Of a stretch of 64,000 bases of DNA, positions 1 through 8,856 are shown piece after piece. Made by a program: the position numbers and the translations under genes. Numbering within the stretch: position 1 is the first letter of the stretch; each line of letters begins with the position of its first letter. The DNA is taken from positions 186,141 through 250,140 of the forward strand of contig NZ_JACKTY010000018.1 of the NCBI RefSeq assembly GCF_025822605.1, read 5' to 3'. The notes under the pieces were generated by a model. It saw only the letters and a list, made by a program, of their open reading frames with translations. It was not told the DNA's origin and made no database searches. This stretch comes from Mycolicibacterium komossense. GTDB lineage: Bacteria; Actinomycetota; Actinomycetes; Mycobacteriales; Mycobacteriaceae.

Positions 1-488
1 TGTTGATGGCCAAGGGGATCACCTCGGGCTACGCCCCGCTCGGTGGGGTTCTGGTGGCGCCCCGGATCTGGGAACGGTTCTTCAGCGGTGCCGACGCACC
101 GATCTACCGGCAGGGGACGACGTATGCCGGACACGCGGTTGGTTGCGCGGTGGCATTGGCGCACCTGGACATCCTGCAGAACGAGAATCTGTTGCCACGG
201 GTGTCCCGCCTGGCGCACCACTTGGAGCAGGTGCTGGGGAACCTCTGCGGCACAGCCGGTGTGGTCGAGGTGCGCACCAGCGGGCTCATCGGGGGCGTGC
301 AGGTCGACGCGGCGTTATCCGCCGACCGGATCATCGATCACGCCTTGGATAACGGCGTGATTCTTCGAATGTTGCGGGGCAACACCATTCAAGTCAGTCC
401 GCCGTTCGTGGTAACCGAGGGCGAGATCGACCAGATCGCCGCGGCAGTGGCTGGCGCCGTCGCGGCCGCCCAGGCGGTGTCGGTATGA
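1..488 (+). CDS. Class III PLP-dependent aminotransferase, C-terminal part
   Basis: Only the last 160 or so residues are inside the window; the reading frame is open to the left edge, so the gene starts upstream. Right at the edge is the PLP-lysine segment AKGITSGYAPLGG, with the Schiff-base Lys four residues into the visible part, followed by the usual small domain of omega-amino-acid or GABA-type transaminases. The stop overlaps the start of the aldehyde dehydrogenase (ATGA), so the two are translationally coupled. The pair fits conversion of an omega-amine to a semialdehyde and then to an acid. The substrate (GABA, beta-alanine, putrescine-derived or taurine-like) cannot be read from this piece. 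Confidence 0.9.
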   Translation, partial: LMAKGITSGYAPLGGVLVAPRIWERFFSGADAPIYRQGTTYAGHAVGCAVALAHLDILQNENLLPRVSRLAHHLEQVLGNLCGTAGVVEVRTSGLIGGVQVDAALSADRIIDHALDNGVILRMLRGNTIQVSPPFVVTEGEIDQIAAAVAGAVAAAQAVSV

Positions 489-2002
489 CCACGACGCCTT
501 TGTTGTCGTCGCAGCTCGTCGCGCCCGATCCCAGCCTGCTGGCGGCCTCGGATCACCTCATCGCCGCCCTGCCCACCGCGTTACGCGTCGGTGGCGGAAT
601 CCCGATCGAGAAGTCGCCGCGCCCGCCGGTGAGCATCGCCGATCCCGGCACCGGCCAACAGATTGAGGTCGTGTTCGACGCCGACGCCGACACCGCCCGG
701 CACACCGTCGGCGTGGCGGCCGACGCAGGACGTGAGTGGGCGTCGACCACCACGCGGCAGCGCTCCGACGTCCTGCGGCGAGCATACGAGCTGATGCTGG
801 CTCGCCAGAATGACTTCGAGTTGCTCATCGCTCGCGAGATGGGTAAACCTCTGAGCGAGGCGCGCGGCGAATTCGTCTACGGGTCGGACTTCGTCCGGTG
901 GTACGCCGACGAGGCGGTTCGGCCGGGAGGGACGGTGCGGCCCAGCCCCTACGGGGACGGGCGGTTGCTGTCGAGCCGCTCGCCGGTGGGCCTGTGCCTG
1001 CTGATCACGCCATGGAACTTCCCGCTCGCGATGGCGACCCGCAAGATCGCGCCGGCCCTGGCGGCAGGCTGCTCGGTCATCCTCAAGCCCGCGACACTGA
1101 CGCCGCTGACCAGCTTGCTCTTTGCCGACCTGTTGCGGGAGGCGGGTGTGCCCGAGGGTGTGGTGAACGTCGTAACCAGCTCGCGGGCCGGTGAGTTGAG
1201 CAGCGCGGTGATGAACGACTCACGGGTGCGCAAGGTTTCGTTCACCGGATCCACCGAGGTCGGTGTCAAGCTGCTTGAGCAAGCCGCCGGCCAGGTCCTG
1301 CGTACCTCGATGGAACTCGGTGGCAACGCGCCGTTCCTCGTGCTGGACGACGCTGATCTCGAACTCGCGGTGGCCGGGGCGATGAAGGCCAAACTGCGCA
1401 ACGGTGGACAGTCTTGTATTGCGGCCAACCGGTTCCTGGTGCAGGACGGGATCGCCGCGGCGTTCACCGAAGCCTTCACCGAGGCGATGAGCGCGACCGT
1501 CGTGGGGCACGCCATGGGCCACGGCGTGCAGATGGGCCCGCTCATCGACACCAAGGCTCAGGCGTCGATGGAATTATTGGTCCAGAAGGCCATTTCGGAG
1601 GGAGCCGAGGTGCTCACCGGCGGGCACTCGATCGACTCTGCGGGCAGCTTCTTTGCCCCGACAGTGCTCGATCGGGTGCGGCCGGACTCACGGATCGCGC
1701 ATACGGAGATCTTCGGTCCGATCGCCACGATCACTCGATTCGCGACGGACGCCGAAGCGCTGGCGTTGGCGAATGACACGCCCTACGGGCTGGCCAGCTA
1801 CGTCTTCGGTCAGGACATCGACCGGGTCCTTTCGGTCGCCGACCGCCTCGAGACGGGCATGGTCGGTATCAATCAGGGCGTCGTCTCCAACGTCGCGGCA
1901 CCCTTCGGCGGTATCAAACACTCCGGTGTCGGCCGTGAGGGTGGCTCCGAGGGCTTGGAGGAGTACCAGAACATCCGGCTCTACAACATCGCGCAGCGCT
2001 GA
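485..2002 (+). CDS. NAD(P)-dependent aldehyde dehydrogenase (succinate-semialdehyde dehydrogenase-like)
   Basis: The 505-residue protein has the full ALDH fold. The oxyanion-hole segment PWNFP lies at about 176-180, the general base Glu277 in SMELGG, and the nucleophile Cys311 in GGQSC. The protein has about 30 extra N-terminal residues before the usual ALDH start. It is coupled by a 4-base overlap to the class III aminotransferase upstream and should oxidise the semialdehyde made by that enzyme. GabD-type succinate-semialdehyde dehydrogenase is the closest general class, but specificity is an inference. The SDR gene follows after a 170-base gap. Confidence 0.9.
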   Translation: MTTTPLLSSQLVAPDPSLLAASDHLIAALPTALRVGGGIPIEKSPRPPVSIADPGTGQQIEVVFDADADTARHTVGVAADAGREWASTTTRQRSDVLRRAYELMLARQNDFELLIAREMGKPLSEARGEFVYGSDFVRWYADEAVRPGGTVRPSPYGDGRLLSSRSPVGLCLLITPWNFPLAMATRKIAPALAAGCSVILKPATLTPLTSLLFADLLREAGVPEGVVNVVTSSRAGELSSAVMNDSRVRKVSFTGSTEVGVKLLEQAAGQVLRTSMELGGNAPFLVLDDADLELAVAGAMKAKLRNGGQSCIAANRFLVQDGIAAAFTEAFTEAMSATVVGHAMGHGVQMGPLIDTKAQASMELLVQKAISEGAEVLTGGHSIDSAGSFFAPTVLDRVRPDSRIAHTEIFGPIATITRFATDAEALALANDTPYGLASYVFGQDIDRVLSVADRLETGMVGINQGVVSNVAAPFGGIKHSGVGREGGSEGLEEYQNIRLYNIAQR

Positions 2003-2172
2003 ACGCGCGGTGCGCCGGCGGCCACACCTGGGCGAAAACTGTTGTGCGCAAGGTGTTGCACGGATCAGCCCGCCTGTCCATCACTGTGTCGCTACCGAGG
2101 CGGTACCCAGAACTGCGAATCTGATCGCGACCAACCGTCATCACCACGACGCAAACGAACAGGAGACAGCCA

Positions 2173-2931
2173 ATGGCCGGCCGCTTCGATGGCAAGGCAG
2201 CGATCGTGACCGGAGCGACCTCCGGTATCGGCCGGACGATCGCCGCCAGACTGCACGATGAAGGCGCGGCCGTCGTCATCACCGGACGCGACGAACAACG
2301 CGGCCGCGACGTGGTGCAACGATTGGGCGACCGGGCCCGTTTCGTCGCCGCCGACCTGACCAGCGCCGAAGGCGCCGACACCGTCGTGGATACTGCCACT
2401 GCGGTATTCGGGCGCCTCGACGTGCTGGTCAACAATGCCGCCGTCGACCACACCGGCGGCCTGATCGACACTCCTATGGCCGAGATCCGAGAAACCTTCG
2501 AGGTCAACGTGTTCGCGGCCATTCGCATGCTGCAAGCCGCAGCGCGGGCGATGACGGAAAGCGGGGGCGGCGCCATCGTCAACATCACGTCGCGGCTAGC
2601 GACGATCGGCGTGCCCACCATGGCGATCTACAGCGCCTCCAAGGGGGCAATGCGGTCCTTGACTCGGGCCGCCGCCGTCGAATTGGCACCCAAGCACATC
2701 CGCGTCAACGATGTGGCTCCCGGCATGACCAAGACACCGCTCTACGACGCATGGCTTGCGGCCCAAGCTGATCCAGCCCAGACCGAGGACGACGTGGTGG
2801 GCGCCATCCCGCTTGGGCGGCTGGCCCACCCCGACGACGTCGCCGCCGCCGTGGCCTACCTCGCCTCCGACGACGCGCGCTATGTCACCGGCGCCACCAT
2901 GCCGATCGACGGCGGCTACACCGCCCAGTGA
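2173..2931 (+). CDS. Short-chain dehydrogenase/reductase (SDR, FabG-like)
   Basis: This is a classical SDR of 252 residues. It has the cofactor loop TGATSGIG (14-21), NNAA in the middle strand, and the catalytic set Ser140, Tyr153 and Lys157 (YSASK). The ATG is preceded by AGGAGA six bases upstream, a good ribosome site. Arg39 and Asp40 after the second strand (TGRD) suggest NADP(H) preference, which is an inference. Its stop overlaps a possible GTG of the next aminotransferase gene, so the two form a unit. The substrate is unknown; the context suggests a hydroxy or keto intermediate of amine or amino-acid breakdown. Confidence 0.88.
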   Translation: MAGRFDGKAAIVTGATSGIGRTIAARLHDEGAAVVITGRDEQRGRDVVQRLGDRARFVAADLTSAEGADTVVDTATAVFGRLDVLVNNAAVDHTGGLIDTPMAEIRETFEVNVFAAIRMLQAAARAMTESGGGAIVNITSRLATIGVPTMAIYSASKGAMRSLTRAAAVELAPKHIRVNDVAPGMTKTPLYDAWLAAQADPAQTEDDVVGAIPLGRLAHPDDVAAAVAYLASDDARYVTGATMPIDGGYTAQ

Positions 2932-2963
2932 ACACGCTCACCGCCACCGAACGAAGGACTCTC

Positions 2964-4196
2964 GTGACCACCGCTTACACCACCGGTACCACCACACTGC
3001 CCTGGTCTACCCGACGCGACGCGCTGATCGGGTCCGTCATCGACTCCAGCACCTCGTTGCTGGCGCGCCAAAGCCACGATATCGTCCGATTCGCGATGGG
3101 AAGCCCTGCCGCAGAGGCGATCCCCGTCGATCTGCTGAGTGAGATCAACGGCCGCATCAGCGCCACGCACGGTGCCGACGTCCTCGACTACGCCGCCACC
3201 GAAGGTCATCCCCTGTTGCGGACCGCGCTGCTGGAATTTCTCGACACCACCGACGAGGCCACCGTCGACGAGCGGCTCATGATCACCTCAGGCGGGATGC
3301 AAGGACTGGACCTGGCCGGCAAGCTCTTCGTCGATCCCGGCGACCTGGTCATCGTGGAAGCCCCGACCTATACCAACGGCACCGCCACCATGCTGTCCTA
3401 CGGCGCCGATATCGAGGAGGTCCCCACCGATCAGGACGGGATGGTTGTCGAACTGCTCCCCGAGATCGTCAAACGAGCCGGCCGCACACCCAAGGCCATC
3501 TACGTCATCCCGAACTTCCAGAATCCGTCGGGAACCACCCTGTCGTTGGCCCGCCGGACCCAGCTGATCGAGCTGGCACGGCAATGGAATTGCATCATCA
3601 TCGACGACGATCCTTACGGGCTCTTGAGATTCGAAGGTCAACCGCTGCCCAGTCTGCGAGCCCTCGGCGAGGGTGACCCACTGATCTTCTCGGTACGCAC
3701 CTTCTCCAAGGTCCTCGCACCGGGACTACGAGTCGGATGGGTCGACGCCGACCCCCGCATCGTCGAGAAGATGATCGCCGCAAAGCAGGCCATGGATACC
3801 TGTACGAATCTGCCCGGCCAACTCGTCGTCGCCGACTTCCTGACCGGAGGTCACCTGCCGGCGCACCTCGACCGACTGCGCGACCTCTACCGCACCCGCA
3901 AGCGAGCGATGCAGGACCAGCTGACCCACCATCTGTCCGACAAGGCGACGTGGACCGACCCGGCAGGAGGCTTCTTCCTCTGGCTGACCGTGCCGGGTAT
4001 CGACACCTCCACGCTGTTCGAAACCGGGCTCGCCGGAGGCGTCGCCTTCATTCCCGGTCGCGCGTTATCGGCCGGCGGCAACTTCGGCGACGCGCTGCGC
4101 CTGTGCTTCGCCTCCACAGCGCCCGAGCGCACAGCGGTGGGAATTCAGCGGCTCGCCACCAGCATCGAGGCACTGTCAGTTGGCACGCGGACCTAG
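2964..4196 (+). CDS. PLP-dependent aminotransferase, class I/II (LysN / 2-aminoadipate transaminase type)
   Basis: Fold-type I aminotransferase of about 410 residues. The segment IPNFQNPSG is typical of the MocR/LysN branch, and the PLP lysine is in RTFSKVLAPG (about Lys249 from this start). There is no N-terminal winged helix, so this is a stand-alone enzyme and not a MocR regulator. The GTG at 2964 was chosen because AAGGA lies seven bases before it. A GTG at 2928 that overlaps the SDR stop is possible and would add 12 residues. The stop codon shares the palindrome CTAG with the stop of the convergent PucR gene. The amino donor is unknown. Confidence 0.85.
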   Translation: MTTAYTTGTTTLPWSTRRDALIGSVIDSSTSLLARQSHDIVRFAMGSPAAEAIPVDLLSEINGRISATHGADVLDYAATEGHPLLRTALLEFLDTTDEATVDERLMITSGGMQGLDLAGKLFVDPGDLVIVEAPTYTNGTATMLSYGADIEEVPTDQDGMVVELLPEIVKRAGRTPKAIYVIPNFQNPSGTTLSLARRTQLIELARQWNCIIIDDDPYGLLRFEGQPLPSLRALGEGDPLIFSVRTFSKVLAPGLRVGWVDADPRIVEKMIAAKQAMDTCTNLPGQLVVADFLTGGHLPAHLDRLRDLYRTRKRAMQDQLTHHLSDKATWTDPAGGFFLWLTVPGIDTSTLFETGLAGGVAFIPGRALSAGGNFGDALRLCFASTAPERTAVGIQRLATSIEALSVGTRT

Positions 4197-5830
4197 AGTG
4201 CCGAATTCAGTCGCCGGACGCGCATGCTGATGTCCAGCATCAGCCGGTCGTCATGGGAATCGAGATCACGTTTGGTCAGCTCCTCGATCCGGGTGAGCCG
4301 GTAGATCAACGAGTGCCGGTTCAGATGCAGCCGCCGCGCCGCCGAGGACACGTTGCCATTCTCCGCAAGGTAGACCGCCAGCGTGCCCAACAGATCGGAA
4401 CCCCGTTCGCCGTCGGCCCGTTCCAACGGCGTGACGGCCTCTCGAGCGAGGTTGATGGCCACCGGGTCGGATGCCAACGCGCTCAACAACATGAACGGCC
4501 CTAGATCATCGGCCCGTCCCAACCTGCCAGGCCCCACCGTGGCCCGCGTCACCGCGACCGCGGTGCGCGCCTGCGCGGCGGCTTCGAACAGATCCCCCAG
4601 ATGGTGAACGCCGCCGGCGAGGCCCCACGACACACGGTCGGAGAACTGCGAGAGTGCGGGTTCATCGAGCAACGAGGCCAAATCGGGTTCACGGTGATCC
4701 AGGCAAACCAAGATCTCACTCTCGCGGTGGGTGGCCACACTGGCCGGGTACTGCAAGCGCATACGCACCCGCCGAGTCAGGTCGGCGGCAACGTTGATGC
4801 TGGCGGTGCCGTCATCAGAGGCCTCCACCAGGCCGAGCGCCACCTGAAGCCGGGCATTCGACGGATACCCCAACAAGGCCGATCGAGCGGCAAGTTCGTC
4901 GGTCCCAATCGCCTCGGAACCAGTTGCCCACCACATGAACTGGCCCCTGGCGCGAGAGCCGAACTCTTCGGCCGCCTCCTGACGCAACAACTCGATCGCG
5001 CACGCCGTCGCCCCATGGCGCACCGCTTCGTCAACACCGTCCGCGGCGACCGCTCCCCCGCCTCCGTGATCGACCACGACTACCCAACCCAACGTCTGCC
5101 GGCGACCGACGATCGCCGCGACGATGAACGACCCATCTGCGACGTCGATCCGTCGGGGCGAGGAAGGCGGCGAGTGATTCATCCGGGACCGCAAGGGATC
5201 TAAGGGATTTGGCCCTCCTGGCGGGGCAATGGTGAGGTCTGCTGCAAGGGGACCCTGCCCGATCACCGCGCCGCTCACGTCCAGGATGAGCGACGGCATT
5301 GCCGTGACACCCTCCAAGGCATGCGCGATCCCCTCCACGCCGCCGGTCTCCAGAAGCGCACGGGTGAACGCCGATGGCAGGTCGTCACCGGCCCGACCGG
5401 AGTGCGACCGCTGGACGTAGAGCAGGTCGATCAGCACCCGGGAAATATCGGAGAACCGCACCTCCCAGGGAATGGCCAACAACACCACCCCATGACGGCG
5501 TGCGCAGTCCTGCACGGCCGGCGGCACCACCGGATGATGCGCACCCACCCCGACGCTCAAGCACACCGCTGCCGCACCCGCGTGGGCGCTCTGCTCGACA
5601 AGAGCTTCCAGTTGTTCTGCGTCGCAGCCCATCCCGGTCGTCAAAACGAAATCACCTGGCGACACGAAGTTCTCAATCGGCCACTCGATGACCGACACCC
5701 ACGTCACGGCCACGTCAAGACGATCCTGGCCTGTCACCACCACGACTGGGGCGAGCACGCTCGCGCTCAAACACGATGCGACGGTCAAAATTGCCCGCGC
5801 GTCGCCACTCGGCCCGCGATCGTCAGCCAT
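4193..5830 (-). CDS. PucR-family transcriptional regulator
   Basis: The 545-residue protein has an N-terminal PucR-like ligand-sensing domain, a middle GGDEF-derived region and a C-terminal HTH_30 helix-turn-helix. The recognition part AARRLHLNRHSLIYRL is typical of PucR/CdaR regulators. The ATG at 5830 was chosen because AAGGGGA stands just before it; the frame stays open 23 codons further upstream without a better ribosome site. It is convergent with the aminotransferase/aldehyde dehydrogenase genes and is the obvious candidate to control them. In this family the effector is often a nitrogen-containing metabolite; here it is unknown. Confidence 0.85.
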   Translation of the reverse strand: MADDRGPSGDARAILTVASCLSASVLAPVVVVTGQDRLDVAVTWVSVIEWPIENFVSPGDFVLTTGMGCDAEQLEALVEQSAHAGAAAVCLSVGVGAHHPVVPPAVQDCARRHGVVLLAIPWEVRFSDISRVLIDLLYVQRSHSGRAGDDLPSAFTRALLETGGVEGIAHALEGVTAMPSLILDVSGAVIGQGPLAADLTIAPPGGPNPLDPLRSRMNHSPPSSPRRIDVADGSFIVAAIVGRRQTLGWVVVVDHGGGGAVAADGVDEAVRHGATACAIELLRQEAAEEFGSRARGQFMWWATGSEAIGTDELAARSALLGYPSNARLQVALGLVEASDDGTASINVAADLTRRVRMRLQYPASVATHRESEILVCLDHREPDLASLLDEPALSQFSDRVSWGLAGGVHHLGDLFEAAAQARTAVAVTRATVGPGRLGRADDLGPFMLLSALASDPVAINLAREAVTPLERADGERGSDLLGTLAVYLAENGNVSSAARRLHLNRHSLIYRLTRIEELTKRDLDSHDDRLMLDISMRVRRLNSAL

Positions 5831-6142
5831 ACAGTCCCCTTGCGTCTGAGACTTCAAGGGTAATGCCCACCGCGCAGGATCGGTGCACACTGCGGACAAT
5901 GCCAGGCCGACATCCGGATACCCACGACGACACGGAACATGCCGGGGGAGAGCCGATTACGGGGCCCATCGACACCCACGATGGCCCACACCATGAAGAT
6001 CCTTCATCAGACGAGACAAAAGCACCCCGGTGGCGACGAGTCTTCGGCGTGTCATGCCCTGGAACGAATATTCGTCGCTTGCGGGTGTGAGGCACACGGC
6101 CCGCCCGACGACGAGCTCATCGGCAGGTCGGGTCTAGCTGGT
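5831..6142. other. Intergenic stretch with no supported gene
   Basis: About 310 bases lie between the PucR start and the end of the epimerase gene. Open frames on both strands show no recognisable protein and no good ribosome site. The right part must hold the 3' end of the epimerase transcript, and the left part the PucR promoter. I see no clear operator or hairpin. Confidence 0.5.
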
Positions 6143-7162
6143 CTACTTGCTCTTGCGCTTGGCCTCTCGCAGCGCCAACCAGAATTTGGCGGCCTCACGG
6201 ATCGAATCCTCGACTGGCATTGGCTGCCAGCCGAGTTCACGCTTGGCCTTGGAGCAGTCCACGTCGGCCTCGGCCCGCATCAACCGGACCGACTGAAGAG
6301 TGAGCCGCTCGTCGGTGCCCTTGAACCGAGCCTTCAGCGTGCCCAGCGCGCCCATGCCGTACAGCAGAGGCACGGGGACCGAACGCTTGGGCGGCGCCAC
6401 CCCGACCTCGTCGGCGGCGATCCGCACCACCTCGCGATTGCTGATCATTCGCTCGGAGATCAGATAGCGCTCCCCGACGGTTCCGCGTTCGGCGGCCAGG
6501 ATCATCGCCCGCGCGGCGTCCGCGACACCGACCGCTTCCAGCGAGATCCCGTCCAGCACGAACGGCATCTTCCCGAACACCGTGCCCGCGATCAGGGCGC
6601 CGTGCGGCGTCATCCCGTAGTCGCCGGGGCCGTAGGTGGTGGACACACACATCGCGACGGCGGGCAGACCACGCTCTTTCGCAGCGGCCAGGACGAGATC
6701 CTCGGCCTGGATCCGGGACTGCACATACGCCGTCAGATGCCTGCGGTCGATCTGGTCGGCCTCGGTGGCGACTCGGCCACGCTTGCGCCCGACCGTCGAA
6801 TAGCTGCTGGTGAAGACGAATTTCTTCAGGCTGCCTGTGGCGGCCAGTTGGCTGGCCACGTCGAGCACCCCACGGAGTCCCTCGACATTGGTGTGGAACA
6901 GCGGACCGGTGTCGCGCAACCACGCGCGGGTGTCCACCACGCAGTAATAGACGACATCGCAGCCGTCCATCGCCTCCCGCACGGTGTCCAGATCGAAAAT
7001 GTCGCCGACGAAGCGGGTGACGTCGAGGTCGTCGATGCTGACGGTGTTCGCGCCGGACCGCACCATCACTCGCACCTCGGCGCCATCGGCGACGAGCTGG
7101 CGGGTGACGTGCGAGCCGAGGTAGCCGTTGGCGCCTATCACAAGTTTCGGAGGATTGCTCAT
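6143..7162 (-). CDS. NAD(P)-dependent epimerase/dehydratase (extended SDR, 3-beta-HSD / dihydroflavonol-reductase-like)
   Basis: The 339-residue extended SDR has the cofactor loop GANGYLG at 10-16. The active-site segment is SSYSTVG (119-125) followed by Tyr146 in YVQSR. The position normally held by the catalytic Lys (YxxxK) is Arg150, which is unusual. The ATG at 7162 overlaps the stop of the upstream NTF2-like gene (ATGA), fixing the start; longer upstream readings run into that gene. The C-terminus is very basic. The KstR-type box ahead of the operon makes a sterol or steroid-like substrate plausible, but this is inference. Confidence 0.82.
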   Translation of the reverse strand: MSNPPKLVIGANGYLGSHVTRQLVADGAEVRVMVRSGANTVSIDDLDVTRFVGDIFDLDTVREAMDGCDVVYYCVVDTRAWLRDTGPLFHTNVEGLRGVLDVASQLAATGSLKKFVFTSSYSTVGRKRGRVATEADQIDRRHLTAYVQSRIQAEDLVLAAAKERGLPAVAMCVSTTYGPGDYGMTPHGALIAGTVFGKMPFVLDGISLEAVGVADAARAMILAAERGTVGERYLISERMISNREVVRIAADEVGVAPPKRSVPVPLLYGMGALGTLKARFKGTDERLTLQSVRLMRAEADVDCSKAKRELGWQPMPVEDSIREAAKFWLALREAKRKSK

Positions 7163-7686
7163 GACGTCTTCTTGTCTCCGTACTGCTTCATCCAGGCCTC
7201 GGCCTCGGCGTCGAGGGTGCCGAGTTCGGCTGCCTTGCGGCACCATTTGAGCGTCGCCTTCACGAAGCGCAGCGGGTTGTAGACGTCCTCCTGCCGGCTC
7301 CACTTGCCGTCGCCGGCGTAGGTGACGATCGAGATGTTCGTGGCGCTGATAATGGTGCCGTCACCAGGATCTCGCATCGGGTTGTCCAGCTCGCAGATGA
7401 CGCGACCGGTCGGTTCGTCGATCACGGTCCACAGCGACGGGAACGCCGTCATGTAGCTGCCGGGGAACACCGTCATGGTCCGGTATATCCACTCGCGGAC
7501 CTCGTCGCGGCCGTGCATGGTGCCCGCCGCGTGCTCCACGTAGGTGATGTCGTCGGTGTAGTGCGCCACCCATGCATCCCAGTCCTGGGTCTTGGCGGCC
7601 CGGTCGACCGTCTGCTCGAAAGTCTGAAAGGCTGCCGCCAGTTCGTCGTGGGTAAAGGCCTTCGGGGATGCAGAAGTGCGAGTCAC
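7159..7686 (-). CDS. NTF2-like / SnoaL-like domain protein
   Basis: The 175-residue protein has a single NTF2-like alpha+beta barrel. The segment WDAWVAHYTDDITYVEH with the following GRDEVREW is the usual SnoaL-like start, and the C-terminal quarter is a charged helix. Members of this family are isomerases, dehydratases or binding proteins; mycobacteria use several in steroid breakdown. It is the first gene of a two-gene operon with the epimerase (4-base overlap). A perfect TAGAAC-N2-GTTCTA box lies just upstream of the start codon, so KstR-type control is likely. Confidence 0.75.
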   Translation of the reverse strand: MTRTSASPKAFTHDELAAAFQTFEQTVDRAAKTQDWDAWVAHYTDDITYVEHAAGTMHGRDEVREWIYRTMTVFPGSYMTAFPSLWTVIDEPTGRVICELDNPMRDPGDGTIISATNISIVTYAGDGKWSRQEDVYNPLRFVKATLKWCRKAAELGTLDAEAEAWMKQYGDKKTS

Positions 7687-7696
7687 AGTTAAAAAC

Positions 7697-7710
7697 TAGA
7701 ACACGTTCTA
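7697..7710. promoter_or_regulatory. KstR-type operator TAGAACACGTTCTA
   Basis: Six-base arms TAGAAC and GTTCTA are perfectly complementary around a two-base spacer. This matches the published mycobacterial KstR motif TNNAACNNGTTNNA and its fuller form. It ends 11 bases upstream of the NTF2-like gene's start codon (read on the minus strand), where a repressor would cover the promoter or the transcription start. Confidence 0.75.
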
Positions 7711-7745
7711 TCTACGTTTGTCGAGAATCGACAGCGGACCATCGA

Positions 7746-8756
7746 TCAGGGGCCGGGCGAGCGGCGGCGGTTCTTGCCCTTTGCCTCATAGAGCTCGGAG
7801 TCGGCGCGGCCGTACAGCTCTGCGATATCCGCGCTGTCACCGGCTGCCGACGCGGTCCCGATACTGGTGTCGGGCGTGTGCAGTCGGATACCTCCCACGA
7901 ATTTCTCCGCGACAGTGGGCTCGCGGCCGGCTCGATCCGAAATGCAGGCGGCGAACTCGTCACCGCCGAGTCTGGCCACCACCGCGCCCGCCGGCGCGAT
8001 ACTGCGCCAGCTCTTGGCGTGCTCGATCAGATGCTCGTCACCTGCGAGATGTCCACGGGTGTCGTTGATCTGCTTGAAGTCGTCGATGTCCAGGACGACC
8101 ACCGTGACGGTCCATTGCGCCGAGCGGGACCGCGCGAGCAGATCCGCCGTGGCGAGTTCCCAGCCGGCTCGGTTGAGGAGACCCGTCAAGGGATCGGTAC
8201 ACGCGGCGGCCACCAGCGCCCGCGTCACCAGCCCGAACGTTTCGGCGGCGCCGACGATAGCGACCGCGAAGATGAAGTAGTCGATCGACAACTTCGGTGC
8301 CGGTGCGACGGCCAGCGCGAGCACCGTTGCGGCGGTGAGCACACCCACCAGAATCACGCCACGGCGAGGCGGGTTGAACGCGCGCAGATACATCGCCAGG
8401 AACATCGGCGCGAGCAGGCAGGCGAACTCGGCCATGATCGCGCGGTGGAAGGCCATCACGATCGGCGTGGCGGCCATGGCCGCGATCGTTGCCGGGGCGA
8501 GTTGGTCGGGCCGGACCGCAAGCCAGGCCAGCGCCGCAAGCCCCAGACCGATCGCCGCGACGCCCCCCGTCGGATTCGAATACGTCAGATCGTGGCGGAC
8601 CGGAAAGAAAGTGAACACCACGCCGTAGACGAACAGAAAAGTCGTGGCGCCCAGAAAGATCCGGAGCAGGCGGACTTGCTGACGCCCGTAGACGCCGCGG
8701 CCTGCGTCGGTACGCAGCCGCAATCGATGACGGCGAGCGCTCCGTCTTGGACCCAT
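7746..8756 (-). CDS. Membrane-anchored diguanylate cyclase (GGDEF domain)
   Basis: The 336-residue protein has about six hydrophobic segments in residues 28-180, then a GGDEF domain. The domain opens with TDPLTGLLNRAGW and carries an intact signature RLGGDEFAA, so cyclase activity is expected. No RxxD inhibitory site is visible five residues before the signature, so product feedback may be absent. The membrane part has no recognised sensor domain. The start is the first in-frame ATG, with GGGGAG upstream. It would make cyclic di-GMP at the inner face of the membrane. Confidence 0.85.
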   Translation of the reverse strand: MGPRRSARRHRLRLRTDAGRGVYGRQQVRLLRIFLGATTFLFVYGVVFTFFPVRHDLTYSNPTGGVAAIGLGLAALAWLAVRPDQLAPATIAAMAATPIVMAFHRAIMAEFACLLAPMFLAMYLRAFNPPRRGVILVGVLTAATVLALAVAPAPKLSIDYFIFAVAIVGAAETFGLVTRALVAAACTDPLTGLLNRAGWELATADLLARSRSAQWTVTVVVLDIDDFKQINDTRGHLAGDEHLIEHAKSWRSIAPAGAVVARLGGDEFAACISDRAGREPTVAEKFVGGIRLHTPDTSIGTASAAGDSADIAELYGRADSELYEAKGKNRRRSPGP

Positions 8757-8856
8757 CCGCCAACTCCCCTGCCCCGGTGCGGTGTTGCCGACGATGGGCC
8801 AATTCTGGCACTCGGGGATTCGGCGGCGCGCGCCAGGTCGGTCGAGAATCGGGACT

